52,804 nucleotides of DNA from assembly GCA_022511345.1 (NCBI GenBank), contig JAFLRR010000016.1, positions 1 through 52,804 on the forward strand, read 5' to 3'. Origin of the DNA: Alistipes sp. (GTDB taxonomy: Bacteria > Bacteroidota > Bacteroidia > Bacteroidales > Rikenellaceae). Each line of letters starts with the position of its first letter. Position 1 is the stretch's first letter. Both the position numbers and the translations under genes were made by a program. The notes beneath the pieces were generated by a model. That model made no database searches. It was not told the origin of the DNA and saw only the letters and a program-made list of their open reading frames with translations. This document shows, in pieces, positions 1 to 6,779 of the stretch.

Positions 1-172
1 CCTGCCTGCCTTTCGGTGAACGGAAGCCGCGAGGCTTGGTGAAGTCGGGGAATAGTGTAGCCGCTGCTTAAGAAACAGCTGCCGCGAGAAGACGTGTTTT
101 GAGCGTAACGTATCGATACCAGCAGCCACAGGTCTGCCTGCATAAGACGAATATGCGGGTGGACCTTTTTTT
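1..172 (+). ncRNA. 3' part of a cobalamin-riboswitch-like structured RNA
   Basis: The first 165 bases look like a folded RNA cut by the window edge. At 36-75 the order GGTGAAGTC, then an AATAGTG stretch, then CCGCTGCTTAAG resembles the cobalamin riboswitch core (GGTGnAAnUC ... CCGCYRCUGUAAG). At 123-140 AGCCACAGGTCTGCCTGC resembles the B12 box (AGYCAGGAGACCTGCC). It ends in a terminator hairpin (131-172) that would use part of the B12-box-like segment, as expected for a switch acting on transcription. No vitamin-related gene follows; the next gene is tRNA-Glu. The matches were made by eye and spacing in the 5' part is not canonical, so it could be another ncRNA. RNase P RNA and tmRNA were considered and do not fit. 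Confidence 0.45.
131..172 (+). terminator. Intrinsic terminator of the riboswitch-like RNA
   Basis: GGTCTGCCTGCAT (131-143) pairs along its whole length, with three G-U wobbles, with ATGCGGGTGGACC (153-165). The loop has 9 nt and seven T follow. A second small hairpin, TTGTCTTT/AAAGACAA, follows at 171-190. Confidence 0.75.
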
Positions 173-251
173 GTCTTTTGTCAAAGACAAAAATTAGCGA
201 TTGACAATTAAATAGCCGATTTGGCTTGAATCAAAAAAATCGGCCGAAAAA

Positions 252-282
252 TTTGGAAATTGAAAAAGTTGTGCTACCTTTG
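252..282 (+). promoter_or_regulatory. Promoter of tRNA-Glu
   Basis: TTTG (252-255), 19 nt spacer, TACCTTTG (275-282): an exact match to the Bacteroidota -33/-7 promoter, ending 16 nt before the tRNA. Confidence 0.85.
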
Positions 283-298
283 CACTCACTAAACCAAT

Positions 299-373
299 GG
301 TGGATTCATCTAAGGGCTAGGATACGTGCCTCTCACGCACGACATAGGGGTTCGAATCCCCTATCCACTACCA
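299..373 (+). tRNA. tRNA-Glu (anticodon CTC)
   Basis: Cloverleaf with acceptor GGTGGAT/ATCCACT (G1-U72 wobble, also seen in other Bacteroidota tRNA-Glu), anticodon stem CGTGC/GCACG, loop CTCTCAC giving anticodon CTC, and T arm GGGG-TTCGAAT-CCCC. The 3' CCA is encoded at 371-373. It reads GAG, the glutamate codon that dominates the neighbouring GC-rich genes. Confidence 0.95.
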
Positions 374-406
374 AGGGCTGCGACAATGTTGCGGCCCGTT
401 TTCGTT

Positions 407-435
407 TTTGTTCTCGATTAAAAACATTAACTTTG
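407..435 (+). promoter_or_regulatory. Promoter of the aminopeptidase operon
   Basis: TTTG (407-410), 17 nt spacer, TAACTTTG (428-435), about 43 nt before the start codon at 479. The spacer is shorter than the usual 19-20. Confidence 0.65.
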
Positions 436-478
436 TAAGGCCGGTCATCCGGCTAACGCGAAAACAAAGAGACTCGAT

Positions 479-1885
479 ATGTTTGCATCCGAAACTTACA
501 CCGCACGGCGCGAGGAGCTGCGCCGGCGCATCGGCTCGGGAATAATCCTGCTGCCAGGCAACACCTTTTCGCCCTACAACGCTGCCGAGAACGCCTATCC
601 GTTCCGTCAGGACTCGACGTTCCGCTACTATTTCGGTCTCGACCGCCCCGACACGGTGGGCATAATCGACCCCGAGACGGGCTGCGACGCCCTCTACGGC
701 AACGACCTCTCGGTCGAGGACATCGTGTGGACGGGCCCGCAGCCGTCGTTGGCCGAGCTGGGGGCGCGCGTCGGCGTGACCAGGACATATACGCTCCGGC
801 AGCTCGAGGAGCACATCGCCTCGGCCCTTCGCCAGGGCCGCACCGTCCACTACCTGCCGCCCTACCGCGGCGAGACCAAGCTGCAGCTCTGCAGCCTGCT
901 GGGTCTGGTGCCCGCGGTGCTCTACGACCGCATGTCGGTCGAGCTTATGGCCGCCGTGGCCGAGATGCGCGAATGCAAGAGCGCCGAGGAGATAGCCGAA
1001 ATCGAGAAGGCCTTCCACACGGGCTACGACATGCACACCACAGCCATGAAGATGTGCCGCCCGGGAGCTTCCGAGCACGAGATAGCCGCCGCGGTCGAGG
1101 GCGCAGCCCGCAAGACCGGCGTGGCCGTATCGTTCCCGTCGATTGTCACGCAGCATGGTGAGACGCTCCACAACCACGTCACCGACGGAATCCTCGAGCC
1201 GGGCCGTCTGCTGCTGGTTGATGCCGGCGGCGAGATAGCCTCGGGCTACTGCTCCGACCACACCCGCACCTATCCCGTCAGCGGCCGCTTCACCGACCGC
1301 CAGCGCGAGATATACGAGATAGTGCTCGCTGCCCACGACCGGACGGCACGCAACGTCAAACCCGGCCTGCGCTATTACGAGGATATACACCTTGCGGCAT
1401 ACCGCACTCTGGCCGAGGGACTCGTCTCTGCCGGACTGATTCACGGCCCGGCCGACGACGCCGTCGCCTCGGGCGCCATGACCATGTTCATGCCCCACGG
1501 TCTGGGTCACGGCATGGGTCTGGATGTCCACGACTGCGAGTCGTTCGGCGAGCGCTCGGGAGCCTTCGACTTCGCGCCCTTCGCCGAGCGCATGGCTGCC
1601 ACCGAGACCTGCGTCTACCGCCGCACGTGGCGCGTTCGTGAGGGCACGGTGCTCTCCGACGAACCGGGAATATACTTCATCCCCGCCCTTATCGACAAGT
1701 GCCGCGCCGAGGGTCTCTACCGCGGCATCGTCGACTACGACCGCCTGGAGGCCTACCGCGACTTCGGCGGCATACGCATCGAGGACGACCTGATAGTCAC
1801 CTCTGACGGCTGCCGCATGGCAGGCGGGGGTAAAATACCCGTCTCGGTTTCTGAACTCGAGGAGTTCCTGAGCCGCGAGGCATGA
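479..1885 (+). CDS. pepP: Xaa-Pro aminopeptidase, M24B family
   Basis: A 468-aa metallopeptidase expected to remove N-terminal residues ahead of proline in the cytoplasm. An N-terminal aminopeptidase-P domain (about 1-155) is followed by the pita-bread catalytic domain (about 165-460). All five metal ligands of the family are visible: Asp248 in LLLVDAGG, Asp260 in SDHTRTYPVSG, His344 in HGLGHGMGLDVHD, Glu395 in LSDEPGIYF and Glu435 in GIRIEDDLIV. Length is normal for the family. No signal peptide is seen. The start lies 43 nt after a good promoter. The stop overlaps the next start (ATGA), so it is probably co-transcribed and translationally coupled with mqnB. Confidence 0.93.
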   Translation: MFASETYTARREELRRRIGSGIILLPGNTFSPYNAAENAYPFRQDSTFRYYFGLDRPDTVGIIDPETGCDALYGNDLSVEDIVWTGPQPSLAELGARVGVTRTYTLRQLEEHIASALRQGRTVHYLPPYRGETKLQLCSLLGLVPAVLYDRMSVELMAAVAEMRECKSAEEIAEIEKAFHTGYDMHTTAMKMCRPGASEHEIAAAVEGAARKTGVAVSFPSIVTQHGETLHNHVTDGILEPGRLLLVDAGGEIASGYCSDHTRTYPVSGRFTDRQREIYEIVLAAHDRTARNVKPGLRYYEDIHLAAYRTLAEGLVSAGLIHGPADDAVASGAMTMFMPHGLGHGMGLDVHDCESFGERSGAFDFAPFAERMAATETCVYRRTWRVREGTVLSDEPGIYFIPALIDKCRAEGLYRGIVDYDRLEAYRDFGGIRIEDDLIVTSDGCRMAGGGKIPVSVSELEEFLSREA

Positions 1886-2400
1886 AGACCGTAGTGCTCT
1901 TTCCCACCGAGGCCGAGGCCGCTCCGCTGCGCCGCAGGGCTTCAGAGCTCGACATCCGCATCTGCGGGGTGGGGCAGGCGCGCGCCGCAGCTGCCGCAGC
2001 CCGGATAATCGCCGCCGAGCGTCCCGACAGGGTGATTCTGGCCGGCATAGCTGGCACCTACGACAGCTCCGTGGCTCTGGGCAGCGTCTATGCTGTCGAG
2101 CTCGAGCGCGACTTCGGCCTGCCGGCAAGATTCGCCGCCGAGTTCCGCGCCGGCTTCCTGCCCGACGGTCTGCCGCGCGCCGTCTCCAACACCGTGCAGC
2201 AGACCTCAGCCGACGGCCGCGGGGCGCTGATAGAGAACATGGAGGGTGCTGCGGTCTATGCCGTATGCGCCGCGCAGGGTGTAGCCTGCTGCGGGATTCG
2301 GGCCGTCTCCAACCGCACGGGCGAACCCTTCGGGACGTGGGACGTGGCCGGCGCGACGGACAATCTGGCCGAAATATTGATAAGGATTCTCAAAAGTTGA
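1882..2400 (+). CDS. mqnB: Futalosine hydrolase-like nucleosidase (MqnB)
   Basis: A 172-aa nucleoside phosphorylase-fold protein. GIAGTYDSS (about 54-62), the purine-site segment ENMEGAAVYAVC (about 119-130) and the C-terminal RAVSNRTGEPFGTWDVAGA match futalosine hydrolase, which splits futalosine into hypoxanthine and dehypoxanthinyl futalosine in the Mqn route to menaquinone. It is somewhat short for MqnB (usually about 200-240 aa); the shortening appears to lie between GSVYAVE and ENMEG. No other mqn gene is in the window, so pathway membership is inferred from the family motif. Its start overlaps the aminopeptidase stop by 4 nt. An MTA/SAH nucleosidase is the main alternative. Confidence 0.75.
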   Translation: MKTVVLFPTEAEAAPLRRRASELDIRICGVGQARAAAAAARIIAAERPDRVILAGIAGTYDSSVALGSVYAVELERDFGLPARFAAEFRAGFLPDGLPRAVSNTVQQTSADGRGALIENMEGAAVYAVCAAQGVACCGIRAVSNRTGEPFGTWDVAGATDNLAEILIRILKS

Positions 2401-2414
2401 AAAACGCAATACGT

Positions 2415-2612
2415 ATGAAAAAGTCGACCAAATGGCTGCTCCTGGCTGCAGCGGCGCTCGTCGTCATCGTGCTCATAATATCCTATTCTTCGAGGATTTA
2501 CGTGTGGGCGATGGACAAAATCACTACGCTGGTAATATGGGTGGTACTCTTCCTTGCCGGCTACATCATCGGACGCTTCGGCGGCCGCTCGAAAAACAGC
2601 AAGGCCGAGTAG
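2415..2612 (+). CDS. Small two-helix membrane protein, function unknown
   Basis: Encodes 65 aa starting MKKSTKWLLL. Two hydrophobic helices are visible (about 7-23 and 36-54), separated by a short loop and followed by a basic tail (GRFGGRSKNSKAE). A longer reading to 2265 would overlap mqnB extensively, so the ATG 14 nt after the mqnB stop is preferred. It sits tightly between mqnB and the WbqC gene and is probably part of the same transcript. I do not recognise the family. Confidence 0.7.
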   Translation: MKKSTKWLLLAAAALVVIVLIISYSSRIYVWAMDKITTLVIWVVLFLAGYIIGRFGGRSKNSKAE

Positions 2613-2624
2613 CTCCCCTCCGCC

Positions 2625-3227
2625 ATGACCATCCTGCCGATAGCCTACATGCCCTCGGTGCGCTATTTCGCGCGTATTCTTGCCGGCGATTGCATAATCG
2701 ACACCGGCGAGCATTTCATCAAGCGCTCCGAGCGCAACCGCACCGCGATTCTCTCGCCGGCAGGGCGGGCGTCGTTCACCGTGCGCGTGGAGCATGCCGA
2801 CCGTCCGCGCACCCCTGTGCGCGACGTGCGCATAGACTACTCGGGCAACTGGCAGCACCAGCACTGGACGGCGCTGGTGTCATACTACCGTTCGTCGCCC
2901 TACTTCGACCACTACGCTCCGCATCTGGAGCCCTTCTACCGCCGGCGCTTCGACCATCTGGCCGACTTCGACCTGGAACTCACGCGCACGCTGCTGCACT
3001 TCATCGGGCTGGAGCTTCCGCCCGTCTCGCACGACTATGTGCAGGCAGCCGACGGCGACCTCGACCTGCGGCCCAAGAGAGCCGTGGACGGGGCTTTTCG
3101 CCAGGTAGAGTATTTTCAGGTATTTTCCGACCGCATGCCCTTTGTCGGGGAGCTCTCGTTCGCCGACATGCTCTTCTGCGAGGGTCCGGGCGCTAAGGCC
3201 TTGTTAGCGGAGAGCTTGCGCCTATAG
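2625..3227 (+). CDS. WbqC family protein
   Basis: A 200-aa protein matching the WbqC family from its opening PIAYMPSVRYFARIL onward, then HFIKRSERNRTAI, DVRIDYSGNWQHQHW and SYYRSSPYFDHY, which are the family's most conserved blocks. The family is linked to surface-polysaccharide and sugar-modification loci, but its biochemical activity is not established. It starts 12 nt after the 65-aa membrane protein gene. Its last 35 nt overlap the end of the convergent GH2 gene on the other strand. Confidence 0.85.
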   Translation: MTILPIAYMPSVRYFARILAGDCIIDTGEHFIKRSERNRTAILSPAGRASFTVRVEHADRPRTPVRDVRIDYSGNWQHQHWTALVSYYRSSPYFDHYAPHLEPFYRRRFDHLADFDLELTRTLLHFIGLELPPVSHDYVQAADGDLDLRPKRAVDGAFRQVEYFQVFSDRMPFVGELSFADMLFCEGPGAKALLAESLRL

Positions 3228-5172
3228 TGATGCTGTCGCGCAGCTCGCCCGCCTCGGCATGCACCACGCTGCGCCCTCTGGGCGTAAACTCCGAAGAGAC
3301 ATATCTCGAGGGCGAGACCTCGCGCATGGCTATCCTCTCGCCGTCGATGCTGACAACAGGCTCGCCGGCCGAGCTGTAGACTGTCAGCTGCTGCGGTCCC
3401 GAGCGGCTGCCGCCGCGGCGTCCGACGATGTGAAGCACCGGCTCGCGGCGGTTCCACAGCGCCTTGTAGAGATAGAAGGCATCCTTGCGCAGCGACCTGT
3501 CCGAGGTGACAAGTCCGGTGTAGAGATATCCGCTGCCGTGCCGCGAGGAGGCGTAGTCGGCAAACGAGTTGAGCCACACGCCCCAGAATGTTTCGTTGTC
3601 GTTGATTACGGCTGCATACTGCTCGTGCATGTCGGTCTGCCGGGCCTCGGTGCGCAGCGCGGCCATGCGTGCTTGCAGAGGCGATGTGATGCCGGCATTG
3701 CCCGCCTCGCCCCAGGAGGCTCCGTTGGCCATGTGGCTCCACTTGTCGTTCAGCTGGCTGCACCAGCGCTCCACGTCGGCGAAGCTGCCGCGCTCCCAGC
3801 CCACATTCTGCTGCCAGACAATCAGGTCGGTGATGAAATTTATCTCGCCGTTGCGGTTGCTGCAGGCCACCGTGGGACGCGAGGGGTCGAGACGGTGCGC
3901 GGCATCGTTCAGCTCGCGCAGATAGGCCAGCATCTCGTCGCCGCGGGGATTCAGGAGCGAGAATATGCCCCACATCCATACCGACGGGTGGTTGATGTTC
4001 TGCTCGATAATCTCCTCGAGCTGGACGAGACCGTTGCTGCGGAATGCGGGGCTGTCGACGAATGCCACGTCGCCGAGGAACGGAGCCTGCGACAGCGGCA
4101 GGTCGACCCATGCGGCTATGCCCAGCGAGTCGCAGCGGTCATAGAGGCAGCCGTCGTGCGGACCCCCTTCGGAGCGTATGGCGTCGGCGCCGAGCTCGGC
4201 TATGAGCGCCATATCGTCGTGGTAATCGCTTCGCGTGAGGGCCGCGCCGCGCATGTAGCGGTCGTGCATCATGCGCACGCCGTGGAGCTGGCTCGCGCGG
4301 CCGTTAACGAGCAGCCGCCCGCCGGCAATCTTCACGTCGCGAAAACCCGTAACCACGCACACCGTATCCTTCTGCCGGCCCTCGGGGGCCAGCACCACCT
4401 CGATTTTGTAGAGCGACGGCTTGCCGGGGCTCCACAGCTGCGGGGTCATGACGGCGAAGGGAATGCTCACCGTGCGGTTGTTGTCGACCTTGGCGCGGGC
4501 CGTGCGCGTGGTGACCACATAGCCCGTATCGTCGGTGACCTTGAGCGTCAGGTCGCACTGCACGGGCGTTTTGGTCATAAGGCGCACATCGGCATGCGCA
4601 TCGGCACGCTCGGGGGTGACCTTGTCGGCCCGTATGCTCACGCCGCACGTGCCCAGATGCAGCGGCGATATGGCCGTTGCGGGGGTGACGATGAGCTCCA
4701 CCGAGCGCGTCAGGCCGCCGTCGATGTTCTGCTCGGTCGAGGCGGGAAGTATGTCGCTGCGCCAGGCGTTGCTGACCACCACATGCAGCAGGTTGTCGTC
4801 GCCGAACTTCACGCGGTCGGTTATCTCGATCGTGAAAGCCGTATATGAACCGGTGTGGGCGCCGGCCCAGGTGCCGTTGACGAATACGTCGGCAGCGCTC
4901 TGCGCGCCGCCGAAGTGCAGAAACAGACGCCGGCCGCTCCACTGGCCGGGGATGTAGAGCGTGCGGTCGTAGTTGCCCGCAGCCTGGAGCGTCACTCCTG
5001 GGGTTATGTTCCACGTGTGCGGCAGCGTCACCGCACGGGCGTTGTCGCCGCTGTTCTCCGAACCGAAATAGAAGAGCCAGCCCTCGTCGAGCGAATAGCG
5101 TTCGCGTGCCACCGACCCGCTGACTGTCAGAATGGCCGCGGCGGCAAATATGGCAAACAGAATCTTTCTCAT
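3193..5172 (-). CDS. GH2-like secreted protein with degenerate catalytic motifs
   Basis: A 659-aa protein of glycoside hydrolase family 2 architecture: signal peptide (MRKILFAIFAAAAILTVSGS), sugar-binding jelly roll (about 25-165, with VFVNGTWAGAHTGSYT), immunoglobulin-like domain (about 170-285) and TIM barrel (about 290-560). In active relatives the acid/base lies in a WGxxNE motif; here the segment (about 399-407) reads WMWGIFSLL, with no Asn-Glu. The nucleophile segment (normally SEYGAG) reads SWGEAG (about 486-491). It may be inactive, a carbohydrate-binding relic, or use displaced residues. The start at 5172 is chosen because the promoter -7 box (5194-5201) excludes the upstream ATG at 5196. 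Confidence 0.85.
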   Translation of the reverse strand: MRKILFAIFAAAAILTVSGSVARERYSLDEGWLFYFGSENSGDNARAVTLPHTWNITPGVTLQAAGNYDRTLYIPGQWSGRRLFLHFGGAQSAADVFVNGTWAGAHTGSYTAFTIEITDRVKFGDDNLLHVVVSNAWRSDILPASTEQNIDGGLTRSVELIVTPATAISPLHLGTCGVSIRADKVTPERADAHADVRLMTKTPVQCDLTLKVTDDTGYVVTTRTARAKVDNNRTVSIPFAVMTPQLWSPGKPSLYKIEVVLAPEGRQKDTVCVVTGFRDVKIAGGRLLVNGRASQLHGVRMMHDRYMRGAALTRSDYHDDMALIAELGADAIRSEGGPHDGCLYDRCDSLGIAAWVDLPLSQAPFLGDVAFVDSPAFRSNGLVQLEEIIEQNINHPSVWMWGIFSLLNPRGDEMLAYLRELNDAAHRLDPSRPTVACSNRNGEINFITDLIVWQQNVGWERGSFADVERWCSQLNDKWSHMANGASWGEAGNAGITSPLQARMAALRTEARQTDMHEQYAAVINDNETFWGVWLNSFADYASSRHGSGYLYTGLVTSDRSLRKDAFYLYKALWNRREPVLHIVGRRGGSRSGPQQLTVYSSAGEPVVSIDGERIAMREVSPSRYVSSEFTPRGRSVVHAEAGELRDSITIGASSPLTRP

Positions 5173-5193
5173 AACCCCGAATCTTGTTTCGGA

Positions 5194-5201
5194 CAAAGAT
5201 A
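5194..5201 (-). promoter_or_regulatory. -7 box of the GH2 gene
   Basis: TATCTTTG on the minus strand, 22 nt before the start codon at 5172. The -33 region lies in the AT repeat and is not clear. Confidence 0.6.
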
Positions 5202-5204
5202 GCG

Positions 5205-5290
5205 ATTAACAATTAGAAATCGGCAATCGGCAATTAGAAATTTCAGCGCTGCAGCGCGCAATTAACAATTAGAAATTGGTAATTAATATT
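5205..5290. repeat. Left AT-rich repeat cluster
   Basis: Repeated units of the form AACAATTAGAAAT and CGGCAAT. Two stretches, AATTAACAATTAG (5260-5272) and AATTGGTAATT (5274-5284), recur exactly on the other side of the LRR gene at 6683-6695 and 6748-6758. Confidence 0.7.
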
Positions 5291-5332
5291 ATAAGCGGAT
5301 GGCAAATTGCCGATTGGCGACTGTCGATTTGT

Positions 5333-5364
5333 TTTGCATGGGCGAATATAATTTCGTACATTTG
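5333..5364 (+). promoter_or_regulatory. Promoter of the LRR lipoprotein leader
   Basis: TTTG (5333-5336), 20 nt spacer, TACATTTG (5357-5364). Transcription from here leaves an untranslated leader of about 235 nt before the start at 5608. Confidence 0.8.
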
Positions 5365-5403
5365 CACCGCACTCCCGAGGGGTGCGACATACGACAATAA
5401 AAA

Positions 5404-5559
5404 GCGTTAGCTTTGACTTTTAGCCATTAAAATCGCCAATTTTAAGCTATCAAAAGTAAAGGTTTAACGCTCACGTGCTGAGCACGTGGGCTTTACTTAT
5501 TTGATAGCGTGGTGTTTGGCGATACCGAATGGCTAAATAAGATTAGTCCACGTTTTTTT
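5404..5559 (+). promoter_or_regulatory. Structured leader with terminator overlap (attenuator-like)
   Basis: A long imperfect hairpin. TTAGCCATT (5420-5428) pairs with AATGGCTAA (5528-5536), ATCGCCA (5432-5438) with TGGCGAT (5517-5523), GCTATCAAA (5446-5454) with TTTGATAGC (5500-5508) and AGTAAAG (5455-5461) with CTTTACT (5491-5497). A tight apical stem CACGTGCTGAGCACGTG (5472-5488) caps it. CGTGG (5508-5512), inside the descending arm, can instead pair with CCACG (5548-5552), which is followed by seven T. The short terminator stem and long hairpin exclude each other. A further alternative pairs GCGTTA (5404-5409) with TAACGC (5465-5470). A regulatory role is inferred. Confidence 0.55.
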
Positions 5560-5607
5560 ATTGTTTGATTGCGAACTATCTATTAACCAATTAAACAATA
5601 ATTATTT

Positions 5608-6621
5608 ATGAAAAAACTACTGTTTATTTCTCTGTTCGCGGCGCTGCTGGCTGCGGGATGTTCCAAAGATGATATCGGCGGCGGCAATGACGGCGGAGAT
5701 GGCGGCAATGGCGGCGGTACGAAAATCCCTACCAATGAAATCTGGTACACATCTTCCGACGGCAATATCGTCGAACCGTATAGCGGCGCAGGTGCTGCGA
5801 AGTATCCATTCGGCGAAGGGGTCGAGATTGTCAGCAACACCTACGAAAACGGTCGCGGAGTTATCAAATTCAGCGCTCCCGTTACGGAGATTGGAATTTC
5901 TGCATTCTCTTCTTGCTTCAGTCTGACAAGCGTAACTATTCCCGACAGCGTTACGACGATTGAATTGGGTGCATTCGGTCGTTGCTTCAGTCTGACAAGC
6001 GTAACTATTCCCGACAGCGTTACGTCGATTGGAGAGGGTGTATTCTTGGGTTGCAGCAATCTGACAAGCATAACAATTCCCAACAGCGTTACGACGATTG
6101 GAGATTGGGCATTCTATAATTGCAGCAGTCTGACAAGCATAACAATTCCCGACAGCGTTACGATGATTGGATGGGGTGCATTCCGAGATTGCAGCAATCT
6201 GAAAGCCTTTTATGGAAAATTCGCATCGGCAGATAACAGATGTTTGATTGTCAATGGTGTGCTTAAATCATTTGCTCCTGCCGGATTAACTGAATATACT
6301 ATTCCCGACAGAGTTACGGAGATTGGAGATGATGCATTCAGAGATTGCAGCAGTCTGACAAGCGTAACTATTCCCGACAGCGTTACGGAGATTGAAGGTT
6401 CTGCATTCCGAGATTGCAGCAGTCTGACAAGCGTATATTGCAAGGCTGCTACACCGCCGACACTTGAGAGCGATGTTTTCAAATATTACTACTATAACGG
6501 CGTCTATAAAATACTTGAAAACTTAACAGCCATATATGTACCGCGGGAGTCGGTCGAAGCATACAAGGCTGCCAAGAATTGGAGCGACTACGCGCATTTG
6601 ATTCAGCCGTACGATTTTTGA
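5608..6621 (+). CDS. BspA-like leucine-rich repeat lipoprotein
   Basis: A 337-aa exported lipoprotein: signal MKKLLFISLFAALLAAGC with lipobox LAAGC (Cys18), an acidic/glycine linker (DDIGGGNDGGDGGNGGG), then BspA-type leucine-rich repeats (LRR_5) of about 23 residues with consensus SLTSVTIPDSVTxIGxxAF between about 95 and 275. The C-terminus (IYVPRESVEAYKAAKNWSDYAHLIQP) is the usual end of this family. Such proteins sit on the cell surface and often bind host or bacterial ligands; the ligand here cannot be read. Base composition and codon use are clearly less GC-rich than the neighbours, which suggests acquisition. The gene is monocistronic with a long structured leader. Confidence 0.9.
   Translation: MKKLLFISLFAALLAAGCSKDDIGGGNDGGDGGNGGGTKIPTNEIWYTSSDGNIVEPYSGAGAAKYPFGEGVEIVSNTYENGRGVIKFSAPVTEIGISAFSSCFSLTSVTIPDSVTTIELGAFGRCFSLTSVTIPDSVTSIGEGVFLGCSNLTSITIPNSVTTIGDWAFYNCSSLTSITIPDSVTMIGWGAFRDCSNLKAFYGKFASADNRCLIVNGVLKSFAPAGLTEYTIPDRVTEIGDDAFRDCSSLTSVTIPDSVTEIEGSAFRDCSSLTSVYCKAATPPTLESDVFKYYYYNGVYKILENLTAIYVPRESVEAYKAAKNWSDYAHLIQPYDF
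5900..6440 (+). repeat. 69-bp tandem coding repeats of the LRR gene
   Basis: About seven copies of a 69-bp unit containing AGTCTGACAAGCGTAACTAT and CCCGACAGCGTTACG, very similar at DNA level. The array is interrupted near 6190-6300 by a non-repeat segment (KAFYGKFASADNRCLIV). The high DNA identity makes copy-number change by recombination plausible. Confidence 0.8.
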
Positions 6622-6643
6622 GATTAGAAAAATAGCGCCAATA

Positions 6644-6677
6644 AAAAATAGCGTCGCGGGTGCGACGCTATTTTTTT
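6644..6677. terminator. Terminator after the LRR gene
   Basis: AAAAAATAGCGTCGC / GCGACGCTATTTTTTT, a strong symmetrical hairpin that could act for both the LRR gene and the convergent prfB. Confidence 0.85.
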
Positions 6678-6682
6678 GCAAA

Positions 6683-6779
6683 AATTAACAATTAGCAATT
6701 AGTAATTAGTAATTTAACATGTGTGCCGCACGCAGTTTTTAATTACTAATTGGTAATTCCTAATTCCTAATTTCTAACT
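6683..6779. repeat. Right AT-rich repeat cluster
   Basis: Inverted and direct units (AATTAACAATTAGCAATTAG; AATTACTAATTGGTAATTCC; TAATTCC repeated) matching the left cluster at 5205-5290. The prfB stop codon (6774-6776) lies inside this repeat. Confidence 0.7.

Noticed and set aside
1..172. tmRNA or RNase P RNA
   Set aside because: No T-arm GGTTCGA, no tmRNA 3' end, and none of the RNase P core sequences; CCGCTGCTTAA only superficially resembles a tag-peptide end.
368..2128. 586-aa open frame antisense to the aminopeptidase gene
   Set aside because: Arg/Ala/Gly-rich composition with no domain; it mirrors a well-supported M24 peptidase. Long antisense frames are common in this GC-rich genome.
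5900..6440. CRISPR array
   Set aside because: The regular repeats are contiguous coding LRR units without spacers; no cas genes nearby.
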